From Phormidium tenue FACHB-1052 (GTDB lineage: Bacteria > Cyanobacteriota > Cyanobacteriia > Phormidesmidales > Phormidesmidaceae): DNA of 46,590 nt. This document shows, one piece after another, positions 20,084 through 28,957 of the stretch; position 1 is the stretch's first letter; each line of letters opens with the position of its first letter. A program made the position numbers and the translations under genes. The notes beneath the pieces are model-generated. The model searched no databases, was not told the origin of the DNA, and was given only the letters and a program-made list of their open reading frames with translations. The stretch spans positions 1-46,590 of the forward strand of contig NZ_JACJQN010000028.1 of assembly GCF_014696675.1 (NCBI RefSeq), given 5' to 3'.

Positions 20084-21673
20084 TTAGCTCAGCCGCACCA
20101 CGGCCTCATTATCCAGCAGCGTATTGCCGGTGAGAATGTCTTCAACAGTAATGCGCAGCAGCCGATCGCGATCGACTTGAAACAGCACCCGCACCCGATC
20201 ACTGCCCGGAAACCCCAGCGGATTGAGCTGAGCAATGGTGCGCGCCCCCTCGCGATCGTTCAGCGGCTGCACGGCGGGGGTATCACCGCTGAGCTGGCGC
20301 GTCACCAGGCGACCGTTTTCGAAATACACTTCGGTCTGGGTGCTAGCGGCCCCCAGTTCGCCCACGATCAGCTCAATGCTGGGCTGCTTTTCCACTGAGG
20401 CTCCCAGGGTGATTTCGACTGGGGCGGCCATGGGGTAGGGCTGCCCCTGGTTGAGAATGGGATGCCAGCTGTGGCAATTGTTGCGCCTGTCCCAATAGCG
20501 AATGCCGTAGCTGTGATAGAGAAAATCTTCGACGGCTAGGCCCTGGGCAATTTGCAGGGCTCCCTGGGCCACGGCTTCAAAGGGGCGATCGCACCTCACC
20601 CGCTCTGTCCCAAACCTCTCTGTCACCCACCGCTGCACCGCCGGAATCTGCGCGGTGCCCCCCACCAGCAGCACCGCGTCGATCGCATCCGCGTCGATGC
20701 CCTGGCGCTGCCCCTGCTGGAGCACCTGGGTCAGTCCCTTCTCCAACCGCTCAAAAAACTGGTTCTGGGTGAGAATCTCTTCAAACTGGTCGCGGGTCAG
20801 GGCCAGGTCGTAGGTGTCAAAGGTTTCGTCGTCAAAGTAGGCTTCCGCCGCCTCGGTCTGCTCCGACAGCGCGATCTTCAATCGCTCCGCCAGCCGCTGC
20901 ACCACGGCCCCCCCTGAGATTCCCTGGCTGGCAAAGTGCTCCACCAACCAGTGGTCAATGTCGGCCCCGCCTAGGTTTTCGCCCGCCTTGGCCAGCACCC
21001 GCGCCACCTCGGGCTTTTGAGCGCTGGTCTGCTCCGCTCCCTGGCCCCGCCACTTGAGCAAAAACCCCACCGGCTGCTTTTGGGCGGGGGCCACCAACCG
21101 CACCAGCGACCAATCCAGCGTGCCGCCCCCAAAATCGAGCACCAGCAGGGTTTGCTCCCCCGTCAGCCCGTAGCCCAGGGCGGCGGCGGTGGGCTCGTCA
21201 ATCAGCCGCACTTCTTTGAAATCCAGCGCGGTGGCCACATCTCCCAGCCACAGGCGGTAGGCCTCAAAGCTATCCACCGGCACCGTCAGCACCAGGCTGT
21301 CGTCTTCCCCAGCTACGGTGCGCACCTGGGTCAAGAGCGATCGCAAAAACCATTCCCCCAGCTGCTCAAAGGAGAGCGTCTCCCCATCAATATCGGGCAG
21401 AAACCCTTGCAGCGGTGTGCCAATGCCGCGCTTGACGTTGGCAAAAAATCGAGGATCGGTGGGGATGTCGAGGCCGCGATCGCGCACCGCCTGCCCTACC
21501 ACTACCCCATCAGCCCGGGGCTTTTCCACGTAGACCAGACTGGGCACCAGGGGCGGCACCGTTGCCAAACTCAAGCTCAGCCCCGGCAGCGCTAGGGTCT
21601 CCGGGCTTTCAGAAACTGGGTTCCAGCGGGCAATGACGGTATTGCTGGTGCCAAAATCAACCGCTATAGCCAT
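20084..21673 (-). CDS. Hsp70 family protein (DnaK-like ATPase)
   Basis: 529 residues, shorter than DnaK (about 640). It has the ATPase motifs: phosphate-1 (VDFGTSNTV, residues 5-13), a conserved LIDEPTAAALGYG, phosphate-2 (LVLDFGGGTLDWSL) and the adenosine motif (LLVGGTAQIPAVQ). The C-terminal part is short and beta-rich and lacks a DnaK-like lid and EEVD-type tail. It is one of several divergent Hsp70 forms typical of cyanobacteria. No co-chaperone gene is nearby. Start ATG at 21671-21673 begins directly with the ATPase fold. Substrate unknown. Confidence 0.9.
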   Translation of the reverse strand: MAIAVDFGTSNTVIARWNPVSESPETLALPGLSLSLATVPPLVPSLVYVEKPRADGVVVGQAVRDRGLDIPTDPRFFANVKRGIGTPLQGFLPDIDGETLSFEQLGEWFLRSLLTQVRTVAGEDDSLVLTVPVDSFEAYRLWLGDVATALDFKEVRLIDEPTAAALGYGLTGEQTLLVLDFGGGTLDWSLVRLVAPAQKQPVGFLLKWRGQGAEQTSAQKPEVARVLAKAGENLGGADIDHWLVEHFASQGISGGAVVQRLAERLKIALSEQTEAAEAYFDDETFDTYDLALTRDQFEEILTQNQFFERLEKGLTQVLQQGQRQGIDADAIDAVLLVGGTAQIPAVQRWVTERFGTERVRCDRPFEAVAQGALQIAQGLAVEDFLYHSYGIRYWDRRNNCHSWHPILNQGQPYPMAAPVEITLGASVEKQPSIELIVGELGAASTQTEVYFENGRLVTRQLSGDTPAVQPLNDREGARTIAQLNPLGFPGSDRVRVLFQVDRDRLLRITVEDILTGNTLLDNEAVVRLS

Positions 21674-21817
21674 GGTTGCAGAAAGAAAACGGTGCTACTC
21701 ATCCTACCGGGAGAATGGCGGCAGTACACTTGCCAGCTCACTCAGCAAACGTTCTACTAGAAGGGCCTATCCCTGGGGTTAGTATTCTGCCACCCCAAAC
21801 TAACCAATCTCTCAAGT

Positions 21818-22426
21818 ATGTCTGATTCCGATGCCTCCCTGTCACAAGCCTCGGCCCTGGCCCCCTGGCGCAGCGCCCTGGCGCGCGCCCTGCACCGCAA
21901 TCGCAGCCGACCCTACAGCCGCTATTTTCAGCTCGCCACCGTCACCTCATCGGGCCGCCCCGCCAACCGCACCGTGGTCTTTCGCGGCTGGTTGCCCAAC
22001 AGCAACACCCTCACCCTAATCACCGACCAGCGCAGCGCCAAGGTCGCCGACATCGTCGCCCACCCCTGGGCCGAAGCCTGCTGGTATTTCACCGATACTC
22101 GCGAACAGTTTCGCTTGGCAGGTTCCATCCAAGTGGTGACTGCTGAGGCCGATCCTGCTCTACTGCAAGCCCGGCAGAATTCTTGGGAAGCTCTCTCCGA
22201 TAACGCCCGCCAGCAGTTCTACTGGCCCCATCCAGCCCAGCCCCGCACCGCCGAAGCCGACTTCTCACCCAAAGAAATTCAGGCAACGCCCCCTGCTGAA
22301 TTTTGTCTGGTGCTGCTGGAGCCTGACCAAGTTGACCACCTAGAGCTGCGCGGCGAACCTCAAAACCGCACCCTTTATGACCAACAACCCGGTAGCACCT
22401 GGCAGATCAACGCGGTAAATCCTTAG
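21818..22426 (+). CDS. PPOX-class FMN-dependent flavoprotein (Alr4036/Npun_F5749 type)
   Basis: 202 residues. The N-terminal half resembles the split-barrel FMN fold of pyridoxamine 5'-phosphate oxidase (PYSRYFQLATVTSSGRPANRTVVFRG; then ..DQRSAKVADI..; then ..ACWYFTDTREQFRLAG). The length and sequence fit the small cyanobacterial PPOX group rather than PdxH itself. The reaction is not known; a flavin-dependent oxidoreductase is assumed. No operon partner on this strand; the Hsp70 gene is divergent and 144 bases away. Confidence 0.85.
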   Translation: MSDSDASLSQASALAPWRSALARALHRNRSRPYSRYFQLATVTSSGRPANRTVVFRGWLPNSNTLTLITDQRSAKVADIVAHPWAEACWYFTDTREQFRLAGSIQVVTAEADPALLQARQNSWEALSDNARQQFYWPHPAQPRTAEADFSPKEIQATPPAEFCLVLLEPDQVDHLELRGEPQNRTLYDQQPGSTWQINAVNP

Positions 22427-22779
22427 GGAAGGCAGGCTCGTTCCTGGCTGAAACGGAAGGAACATAGGCAGCGCTAGACCGTTATACACAGCATAATCTC
22501 GGCCATTGGCATAGATATGCGACTTAAGAATTGGGGCAAGAATTGCTGTAGCGCAGGAGCCTCAAGATGCAGCTTCGACCCGGTAAAGTTATTCGGATAA
22601 ATATAGCTATCCTCAGTCTCATTATGGGCGGACAACCTCGATCGTGGTATAAAAAGTTGCTCGCAAGGAGGCTGTATCGGTAGCGATAGCAACACTCCTG
22701 CCCATCGTGCCCGCTTGACGTGGTACCATCGAGCCGAACTGGCCGTGTCTACTATCGCGGCAATTTTTGGCAAAGCATT
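22427..22779. other. Intergenic region, no credible gene
   Basis: 353 bases upstream of the DUF2267 gene. A 99-codon minus-strand frame (22474-22773) exists but shows no recognisable composition or start and overlaps the promoter side of DUF2267. A minor GC-rich stretch occurs but no clear RNA or hairpin was found. Confidence 0.4.
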
Positions 22780-23211
22780 ATGGCAACCGAAAAGTTTAGC
22801 GCTAACGAACGAGCTTTTTTGGAAAAAGTCATGCAGCGGGCCAACCTGCCAGATATTTACGACGCCCGTGACTTAACTCTGGTCGTGTTCCGCTCTATGC
22901 GGGACCTGATGACCACCGAAGCGGCCGATCGCACCGAAGCTGCTTTCAAAGACGACGAGATTGCCGCTCTTTGGAAAGACGATAACCCGATTGTGCGGGT
23001 GCTCAGCCGCCTGCGCCCTCCCCTCAAAATCGATACCGAAACCTTCCTGCGTCGCATTCAGCAAGAAGGCGGCATGCCCAAAGACGCGTCTGCGGAAGGG
23101 GTGGTGATTGCAGTCTTCTCCGCCGCCCGCGAAGAGCTGTCTGAAGCGCAAATCAAAGAGATTTCGAGCACTCTGCCCGACGGGCTCAACGTGATGTGGG
23201 ATCAGATCTAG
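22780..23211 (+). CDS. DUF2267 domain protein
   Basis: 143 residues from ATG 22780-22782 (MATEKFSANERAFLEKVM). An earlier in-frame Met at 22720 would add 20 atypical residues. Helical throughout, with paired sections built on the same pattern (about residues 5-65 and 70-140; ..FRSMRDLMTTEAA.. and ..VVIAVFSAAREEL..), as DUF2267 proteins show. Function unknown in the family. Its stop is about 25 bases from the stop of the MFS gene on the other strand. Confidence 0.8.
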   Translation: MATEKFSANERAFLEKVMQRANLPDIYDARDLTLVVFRSMRDLMTTEAADRTEAAFKDDEIAALWKDDNPIVRVLSRLRPPLKIDTETFLRRIQQEGGMPKDASAEGVVIAVFSAAREELSEAQIKEISSTLPDGLNVMWDQI

Positions 23212-23235
23212 CCATTTAGCTCTGGCCCTGCCTCT

Positions 23236-24483
23236 TTAAACTCCCTGGCGGCGCAAACGGCGATCGAGCCACATCAACACCGCCAGAGCGGGCACCACCG
23301 TCACCATTAACCCCAGCCAAAAGCCGTGGGCTGCTGCCTCCCCCTGGTCTAGCGCCCAGCCGCCCAGGGGTGGGCCGATCAGGTAGCCTACGGCCCAGCA
23401 CATGGAGTTCACTGAGAGGTAGACGCCGCGCAGAGGTTCAGGGGCGATCGCCGCCACCAGCGCCGAGCCAATCGGCGTATAGGCCACCATTGCCAGGGCC
23501 ATGATCCCCAGTGCTAACCCGCCCCACACCAGCGGCAGGGCTCCTATCCCCGACTGCCACACCAGGCCAAACCCCAGGCCCCACAGCAGCGCCGACACCA
23601 TCAGCCCCTGGGCGGGGCGGTAGCGGTTGAGCCAGCGAGCCATGGGCAACTGGGCGATCGCCGCCAGCACCACATGGCCCGTGAACAGCAGGCTCAGCGT
23701 CCCCTCACTCACCCCCTGCTCGCCCCCCGCAAACCGATTGAGATAGAGGGGCAGCGTGCTTTGAATCTGCGCCAGATAGCCGGTGAACAGCACATTGACC
23801 AAGGCGTAGACCATCAGGGTGGTGTCTCGCAGAGCATGGCCCCAGCCCTGGAAGAGCGATCGCGCCCCATTCCCCACTGGACGGGTTTCGGCAATAGCGG
23901 CATAGATAATGCCAAAAAACAGCAGAAACGTAATGCCGTCAATGGCAAACAGCGCTCGGTAGGCTCCAGTTAGTGAGATTAGCGCTCCCCCAGCGATCAC
24001 CCCTACCCCTAGTCCCAGATTGTCGGCCAGGCGCACCAAGGCGTAGGCTTCGTTGCGCTGCTCTGGGGTGGTGATGTCTGCCGCCACTGACTCCGCTGCT
24101 GGCCAGTAGAGCCCCACACCAAAGCCCATCAGCAGGTTGCCTGCCAAAAATATCCAGAAATCATTGGCCAGCAGCAGCACTCCATCTGCCGCCGCTGACA
24201 CTAGGGCCGAGGCCAGCAGCGTCGGTCGCCGCCCCACTGTGGGCGAATCAGACAGCGACCCGCCCAAAAAGCGTCCGGCCATGCCCGCCACCGAACCCAG
24301 ACCAATCCCCAGGCCCACCTGGGTGGCTGTTAGCCCCACCTGCTCGGTAAAGAAAATCGGCGCGTAGAATAGCGTAAAGCCAATGCCCACCTGGGACAGC
24401 AGCCTTCCACTTGCCAAGATCCACACCCGGTGGTCGAGGTTGGGCAGCCATTTCTTGAGCCAGCGCTGGAGGAATGCCATCAT
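23236..24483 (-). CDS. MFS transporter
   Basis: 415 residues starting at ATG 24481-24483. This start overlaps the stop of the upstream small gene in the sequence TAATG, which supports it over the farther-upstream Met at 24561 (whose added residues look random). About 12 hydrophobic segments, with an MFS loop 2-3 element (GGSLSDSPTVGRRP) between TM2 and TM3. It resembles cyanobacterial drug/exporter-type MFS proteins; substrate unknown. The two genes are probably translationally coupled. Confidence 0.85.
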   Translation of the reverse strand: MMAFLQRWLKKWLPNLDHRVWILASGRLLSQVGIGFTLFYAPIFFTEQVGLTATQVGLGIGLGSVAGMAGRFLGGSLSDSPTVGRRPTLLASALVSAAADGVLLLANDFWIFLAGNLLMGFGVGLYWPAAESVAADITTPEQRNEAYALVRLADNLGLGVGVIAGGALISLTGAYRALFAIDGITFLLFFGIIYAAIAETRPVGNGARSLFQGWGHALRDTTLMVYALVNVLFTGYLAQIQSTLPLYLNRFAGGEQGVSEGTLSLLFTGHVVLAAIAQLPMARWLNRYRPAQGLMVSALLWGLGFGLVWQSGIGALPLVWGGLALGIMALAMVAYTPIGSALVAAIAPEPLRGVYLSVNSMCWAVGYLIGPPLGGWALDQGEAAAHGFWLGLMVTVVPALAVLMWLDRRLRRQGV

Positions 24484-24665
24484 TACGGCAAGGAATTTTG
24501 GGGCCGTCGTAGGGCGTCTACCAGGGCCACGGTGCCGCCCACCATGCCCCAAACCATCCACAGGCCCAGGTCGTAGCCCTTGCGCTGGGCCACCTGGGCT
24601 GCCACCAGGCCAATCACGCAGTGCAGAAACATGGGCAAGTAAGCCAGCGGTAACGAATCAGCCAT
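24483..24665 (-). CDS. Small membrane protein coupled to the MFS gene
   Basis: 60 residues from ATG 24663-24665 (MADSLPLAYLPMFL). Upstream in-frame Met at 24722 is less likely. Two hydrophobic segments (about residues 3-22 and 33-50) with GYDLGLWMVWG between them. The stop TAA overlaps the next ATG. Co-translation with the transporter is the best clue to its function. Confidence 0.6.
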   Translation of the reverse strand: MADSLPLAYLPMFLHCVIGLVAAQVAQRKGYDLGLWMVWGMVGGTVALVDALRRPQNSLP

Positions 24666-24755
24666 TTTTGGTGTAACCCAGCGAAAACAATCCGAAACAG
24701 GCGAAAGATGGGGCGATCGCATTCCTTACCTTACACGCAGGGCTAGACCTATGCT

Positions 24756-25670
24756 GTGGAGAGTACTGCTTGCCGTCGCCAATTAGAATCTGCCGAGAGA
24801 AATATCACCGTGGCCACTGGACTGTTTGTAGGGTTGATCACCCTCGACTGCATCTATCGCGTCGATCACGTGCCCAGCAGCGACGAAAAACTTGTTGCTG
24901 AAGAAAGTTTGCTGGTAGCGGGGGGGCCAGCTACCAACGCCGCGATCGCCTTTGCCGCCCTGGGCAATCGGGCGATTCTCCTGGGTGCCCTGGGTCAGCA
25001 TCCCCTGGCCGATCTGATTCGGGCCGACTTAGCGACCTACGGCATCGAGGTGGTAGATCTCACGCCTGAACTGCGATCGCCGCCGCCGCTCTCCACAATT
25101 CTCGTTACCGCTGCCACGGGCGATCGCGCCGTTGTTTCTCGCAATGCCGTCGGGCGACAGGCCGACCCTGCTGTGATGGCAGAAGCCTTGCTTGCCGATG
25201 TCGATATTGTTCTGATCGATGGCCATCAGATGGCTGTCAGTCATGCTATGGCGATCGCCGCCCAGTCCCAAACCATCCCCATTGTCATCGACGCAGGCAG
25301 TTGGAAGCCAGGCTTCGACCGCGTCCTGCCCCTCGCCACCAGCGTCATCGCCGCCGCCAATTTTCAGCTGCCGAGGCAACCCGACACCCTGACGGCCCTC
25401 AGCGCCTTAGGCATTCCCGAAATCGCCACCACTCACGGCCCCAGTCCTATTCGCTTTTGCGATCGCAGCACCCTGGGCACCCTCCCCGTCCCCCAAGTCG
25501 CCGTCCAAGACACCCTCGGAGCCGGAGACATCTTCCACGGAGCCTTTTGCTACTACCGCCTGCACACCCCTTTCCCCGACGCCCTGACCCAGGCCGCCCA
25601 TGTCGCTGCCGAGAGCTGCCGCCACTTTGGTACCCGTGCCTGGATCGAGAATGCACCCCAGCGGCTATAG
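24756..25670 (+). CDS. PfkB-family carbohydrate kinase
   Basis: 304 residues from the ATG; a GTG at 24810 would give a tighter start (VATGLFVGLITLDCIY). PfkB motifs: GGPATNAAIAFAALG near residue 55 and the C-terminal DTLGAGDIFHGAF, which holds the catalytic Asp and the anion hole. It phosphorylates a sugar or nucleoside-type hydroxyl with ATP; the substrate cannot be read from the sequence. The PAP phosphatase gene follows on the same strand after 61 bases that include a pyrimidine-rich tract, so the two may be co-expressed. Confidence 0.85.
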   Translation: MESTACRRQLESAERNITVATGLFVGLITLDCIYRVDHVPSSDEKLVAEESLLVAGGPATNAAIAFAALGNRAILLGALGQHPLADLIRADLATYGIEVVDLTPELRSPPPLSTILVTAATGDRAVVSRNAVGRQADPAVMAEALLADVDIVLIDGHQMAVSHAMAIAAQSQTIPIVIDAGSWKPGFDRVLPLATSVIAAANFQLPRQPDTLTALSALGIPEIATTHGPSPIRFCDRSTLGTLPVPQVAVQDTLGAGDIFHGAFCYYRLHTPFPDALTQAAHVAAESCRHFGTRAWIENAPQRL

Positions 25671-25679
25671 TGCTCTCTT

Positions 25680-25731
25680 GTAATCCCCCCATCTCCCCCA
25701 CTCCCCTACCCCCCTCACTCCCTACTTCCCC
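25680..25731 (+). repeat. C-rich pyrimidine tract before the phosphatase gene
   Basis: About 50 bases almost all C and T, with CCCCCCATCTCCCCCACTCC-like units, directly upstream of the ATG. Such heptamer-like C-rich tracts are common in cyanobacterial intergenic regions; function unknown. Confidence 0.5.
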
Positions 25732-26691
25732 ATGCCCTACGCCCAAGAAAAACAAGTCGCGATCGCCGCCGTCACCCAGGCCGCCCAGCTCTGCGAAGCC
25801 GTGCGCCAGGGCCTCGTCCCCGCCGCTATTGAGAAAAACGACAAAAGCCCCGTCACCATTGCCGACTATGGTGCCCAGGCCTTGATTTGTAAAGCTTTGT
25901 CTGAAGCATTCCCCGACGACCCGGTAGTGGGCGAAGAAGACACCACCGACCTGCGTCAGCCCGAAGCCGCCGCCGTGCTCGCCGCCGTTACCAAACAAGT
26001 GCAGAATGCCGTTCCCAGCGCCACTGATAGTGATGTGCTGAGCTGGATTGACCACGGCAACGGCGATGTCGCCCCCCGCTACTGGACTCTTGACCCGATC
26101 GACGGCACCAAAGGCTTTTTGCGCGGCGACCAGTATGCGATCGCCCTGGCGTTAGTTGTTGACGGCGACATCAAAGTGGGGGTGCTCGGTTGCCCCTTCC
26201 TCAGTTTTGACGGCGGGGAAACCGGGCTGCTCTTTGCTGCCGTGCGCGGTGAAGGCACCGTGATGATCCCCCTGGCGGGCGGCCATCCCCAGCCGTTGAA
26301 GGTTACTGCTGCTGACGATGTTGACCACCTACGCCTAGTCGAAAGCGTCGAGTCGGGCCACGGCGACCTCAGCCAGCAGGCGCAAGTAGCCCAGGCCGTA
26401 GGCATCACCGCCCCCTCTATTCGCATGGATAGCCAGGCCAAGTACGCCGCTGTGGCAGCAGGTCAAGCCGCCCTTTACCTGCGCCTGCCCTCCCCCAAAA
26501 CCCCCGACTATCGCGAAAAAATCTGGGATCACGCCGCCGGGGTGCTGGTGGTCGAAGAAGCTGGGGGCCGCGTTACCGACATGCACGGCAATCCTTTAGA
26601 CTTTGCCAGCGCTGCCCGCTTCCCCAACAATCCCGGCGTCGTCGCCAGCAACGGCGCGATCCACGATGCGGTAATCCAAGCCCTTAAGTGA
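25732..26691 (+). CDS. 3'(2'),5'-bisphosphate nucleotidase (HAL2/CysQ type)
   Basis: 319 residues, length as expected for the HAL2-type enzyme. Metal-binding elements: VVGEEDT (about residue 64) and LDPIDGTKGF (about residue 120), the Li+-sensitive phosphatase signature, plus ..WDHAAGVLVVEEAGG.. near the C-terminus. It hydrolyses 3'-phosphoadenosine 5'-phosphate (PAP) to AMP during sulphate assimilation and PAPS use; cytoplasmic. Starts at ATG 25732 after a C-rich tract. A palindrome between its stop and the convergent gene may terminate both transcripts. Confidence 0.9.
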   Translation: MPYAQEKQVAIAAVTQAAQLCEAVRQGLVPAAIEKNDKSPVTIADYGAQALICKALSEAFPDDPVVGEEDTTDLRQPEAAAVLAAVTKQVQNAVPSATDSDVLSWIDHGNGDVAPRYWTLDPIDGTKGFLRGDQYAIALALVVDGDIKVGVLGCPFLSFDGGETGLLFAAVRGEGTVMIPLAGGHPQPLKVTAADDVDHLRLVESVESGHGDLSQQAQVAQAVGITAPSIRMDSQAKYAAVAAGQAALYLRLPSPKTPDYREKIWDHAAGVLVVEEAGGRVTDMHGNPLDFASAARFPNNPGVVASNGAIHDAVIQALK

Positions 26692-26709
26692 GTTGTGGTG
26701 CCTCCTATA

Positions 26710-26770
26710 GGGGTCGGGTGCCTTTTATCTATTGTCATAGTCCCTGTCTTCGTTTCAGGCACCCGACTCC
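26710..26770. terminator. Bidirectional inverted repeat between convergent genes
   Basis: GTCGGGTGCCT (26713-26723) pairs exactly with AGGCACCCGAC (26757-26767), extended by two outer G-C pairs and one G-T; the loop is about 33 bases. It sits exactly between the stops of two convergent genes, which fits a shared transcription end, although the loop is long and T-runs are weak. Confidence 0.45.
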
Positions 26771-27190
26771 TTAGAAAGAAACCTCGTATAGCTCGCGCAC
26801 CGACTCTTGCAGCAGCACCACCAGCGTCGCCACCCCCAGCACCGTGCCCAGGGGCGTAAACAGCAGCGCCCCGCAGGCCACCACAAAGCTAAACCAGTAG
26901 TGCTTGTGTCGTCGCAAACAGCCGCCTGAGATGATTAGCGCGATCGCCAGCACCAGCCCGTAGAGAAACAGCGCCAGCCCGATCGCCAAAAACGTCAGCC
27001 CCGCCGCAAAGGGTGGCAGCTCACTATCGCCGCTGACCAGACTCTCAGGAGCCAGCAGCACCGCCCCTCCGATCGCCACAAACACCAGCGGCAGTAGCGC
27101 CAAGGCCAGCACCAGCCCCGCCACCACGTAGTGCAGCACCGCCAGCACCTTTAACCGCTCAACATCTTGACTGGGGGGCAGTGTGGTCAT
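26771..27190 (-). CDS. Small membrane protein of a cyanobacterial family
   Basis: 139 residues with four hydrophobic segments (about 13-45, 62-90, 99-115 and 117-128). The end region (RRHKHYWFSFVVACGALLFTPLGTVLGVATLVVL) has the look of an uncharacterised family of small bacterial membrane proteins, where HKHY precedes two hairpin helices. Role unknown. The next gene upstream (GTPase) is divergent. Confidence 0.6.
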   Translation of the reverse strand: MTTLPPSQDVERLKVLAVLHYVVAGLVLALALLPLVFVAIGGAVLLAPESLVSGDSELPPFAAGLTFLAIGLALFLYGLVLAIALIISGGCLRRHKHYWFSFVVACGALLFTPLGTVLGVATLVVLLQESVRELYEVSF

Positions 27191-27389
27191 GGTGAAAACA
27201 TCCCCATTAATAAATTCTCTACATAGATCTTGTACCCCTTAGCTCTTGGCCTAGGCTTATATGTCTCAACATTAAGCGGTGAGCCGCCTGCGCCCGTTGG
27301 GTTCTCCCCCAGAAAATACGCTATTGGCCGTCCCTCACCCCCAACCCGCTTCGCTATGCTTAAAGCAGGTTCACCTTCACCTGTTACCC

Positions 27390-28940
27390 ATGCCCGCTAA
27401 CGACCCCTTGCCCCCTTCTCAAAACCCAGACATCACCTGGGAAGAAGTTGAGGCCGAACTGGGGGAACTTGTCGCCACCGTGCAGGGTGCTCCCCTGGCG
27501 CTGCCCGCCGCCGACCCCGCCACCTGGGAGGCCGTGGAGCAAGAGCTGGGCGATCTGGTGCTCGACTTTCAAGACCTGCAAGACGACCTCAACTACCGCC
27601 GCGCCCAGGAAGCTCTGGGTGGCCTGGTGCAGCGCCTCAACCTCACCCCCCGCGAGCAAGCCGGCGTCGAAGAAGCCCTGCAAAACCTGCGCGGCCTGAA
27701 GGACAAGCTAGAGAATACGGTGGTACACATCGCCGCCTTTGGCCTGGTGGGGCGAGGTAAATCTTCCCTGCTCAACGCCCTGATGGGTCAAGAGGTGTTT
27801 GCCACGGGCGTCACCCACGGCGTCACCCAGGTGGTCGAAGGCAGCGCTTGGGCTGTCAGCCGAGAATCCCTCGCGCCCGACCTGCCCGACCTGCTGCGAG
27901 TTTCGCTCAAGAGCGTTGGTCAGTCGCGCATCGAGCTGATCGACACCCCCGGCCTCGACGAGGTAGATGGCGAAGACCGCGCCGCTCTGGCCCGCCGCAT
28001 TGCTGAGCAGGTCGATCTGATTCTGTTTGTGATTGCGGGCGACATTACCCGTGTTGAATACGAGGCGCTAAAAGCTCTGCGCCAGGCCAGCAAGCCCATG
28101 CTGTTGGTGTTCAACAAAGTTGACCAGTTTCCCGAGGCCGATCGCCAGACCCTCTACGAAACCCTGCGCGATCGCCGCCTTCAAGACCTAATTTCTCCCG
28201 ACGAAATTGTCATGGCAGCGGCTTCACCCTTGGCAGTGCAGGCTGTCTCCCAACCCAATGGCGAAACCACCTACAAAACCGTGCGTGCTCAGCCCCAGGT
28301 CGACGACCTCAAGCTCAAAATTCTCAATATTCTGCACCGCGAAGGCAAAGCCCTGGTAGCCCTCAACACCCTGATGTATGCCGAAGGTATCAGCGCCGAA
28401 ATTTTGGAGCGCAAGCGGCAGATCTGCGATCGCATCGCCGACGACACCATCTGGAACGCCACCATGATTAAAGCCGTCGCCGTTGCCCTCAACCCGATCA
28501 CCGTGGCCGATCTGATCGGCGGCACCGTCGTGGATGTCATGCTGATTCTCAACCTGTCAAGGCTCTATGGCCTGCCCATGACCCGACCCGCCGCCCTCAA
28601 ACTGCTCCAGCAGATTGCCCTGGGCCTAGGCGGCATCACCATCAGCGAGTTGGTGATTACCCTGGGGCTAAGTTCGCTGAAGGGCATGCTGGGGGTGTCG
28701 GCGATCGCGACGGGCGGGCTGGCGATCGCCCCTTACATTCCCGTGGCCCTGGCCCAGGGCGGCGTTGCCGGTCTGGCCACCTACGGCATCGGCCAGATTA
28801 CCAAAACCTACCTCACCAACGGGGCCACCTGGGGGCCAAACGGCCCCAAAGCCGTGATCGGCGAAATTCTCGATGGCCTCGATGAAGCGTCCATTTTGAA
28901 CCGCATCAAAGCCGAACTCAGGGCCAAGATTGCCCCTTAG
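27390..28940 (+). CDS. Era/dynamin-type GTPase with C-terminal membrane domain
   Basis: 516 residues from ATG 27388-27392 region (position 27390; MPANDPLPPSQ). An upstream GTG at 27279 would add 37 residues that look like leader noise. N-terminal about 60-110: acidic helical region. GTPase motifs: G1 GLVGRGKSS, G3 DTPGLDEVDGED, G4 NKVDQF, G5-like AASP. From about residue 380 hydrophobic helices (GGTVVDVMLILNLSRLYGLPMT; LSSLKGMLGVSAIATGG; PYIPVALAQGG) resemble the DUF697 membrane module found with such GTPases in cyanobacteria. Likely membrane-linked; function unproved. It converges on the endonuclease III gene with 17 bases between stops. Confidence 0.85.
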   Translation: MPANDPLPPSQNPDITWEEVEAELGELVATVQGAPLALPAADPATWEAVEQELGDLVLDFQDLQDDLNYRRAQEALGGLVQRLNLTPREQAGVEEALQNLRGLKDKLENTVVHIAAFGLVGRGKSSLLNALMGQEVFATGVTHGVTQVVEGSAWAVSRESLAPDLPDLLRVSLKSVGQSRIELIDTPGLDEVDGEDRAALARRIAEQVDLILFVIAGDITRVEYEALKALRQASKPMLLVFNKVDQFPEADRQTLYETLRDRRLQDLISPDEIVMAAASPLAVQAVSQPNGETTYKTVRAQPQVDDLKLKILNILHREGKALVALNTLMYAEGISAEILERKRQICDRIADDTIWNATMIKAVAVALNPITVADLIGGTVVDVMLILNLSRLYGLPMTRPAALKLLQQIALGLGGITISELVITLGLSSLKGMLGVSAIATGGLAIAPYIPVALAQGGVAGLATYGIGQITKTYLTNGATWGPNGPKAVIGEILDGLDEASILNRIKAELRAKIAP

Positions 28941-28957
28941 ATTGTCGTTTTTCGCGC

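Noticed and set aside
22474..22773. 99-codon minus-strand frame
   Set aside because: No family, unusual composition, and it overlaps the upstream region of the DUF2267 gene.
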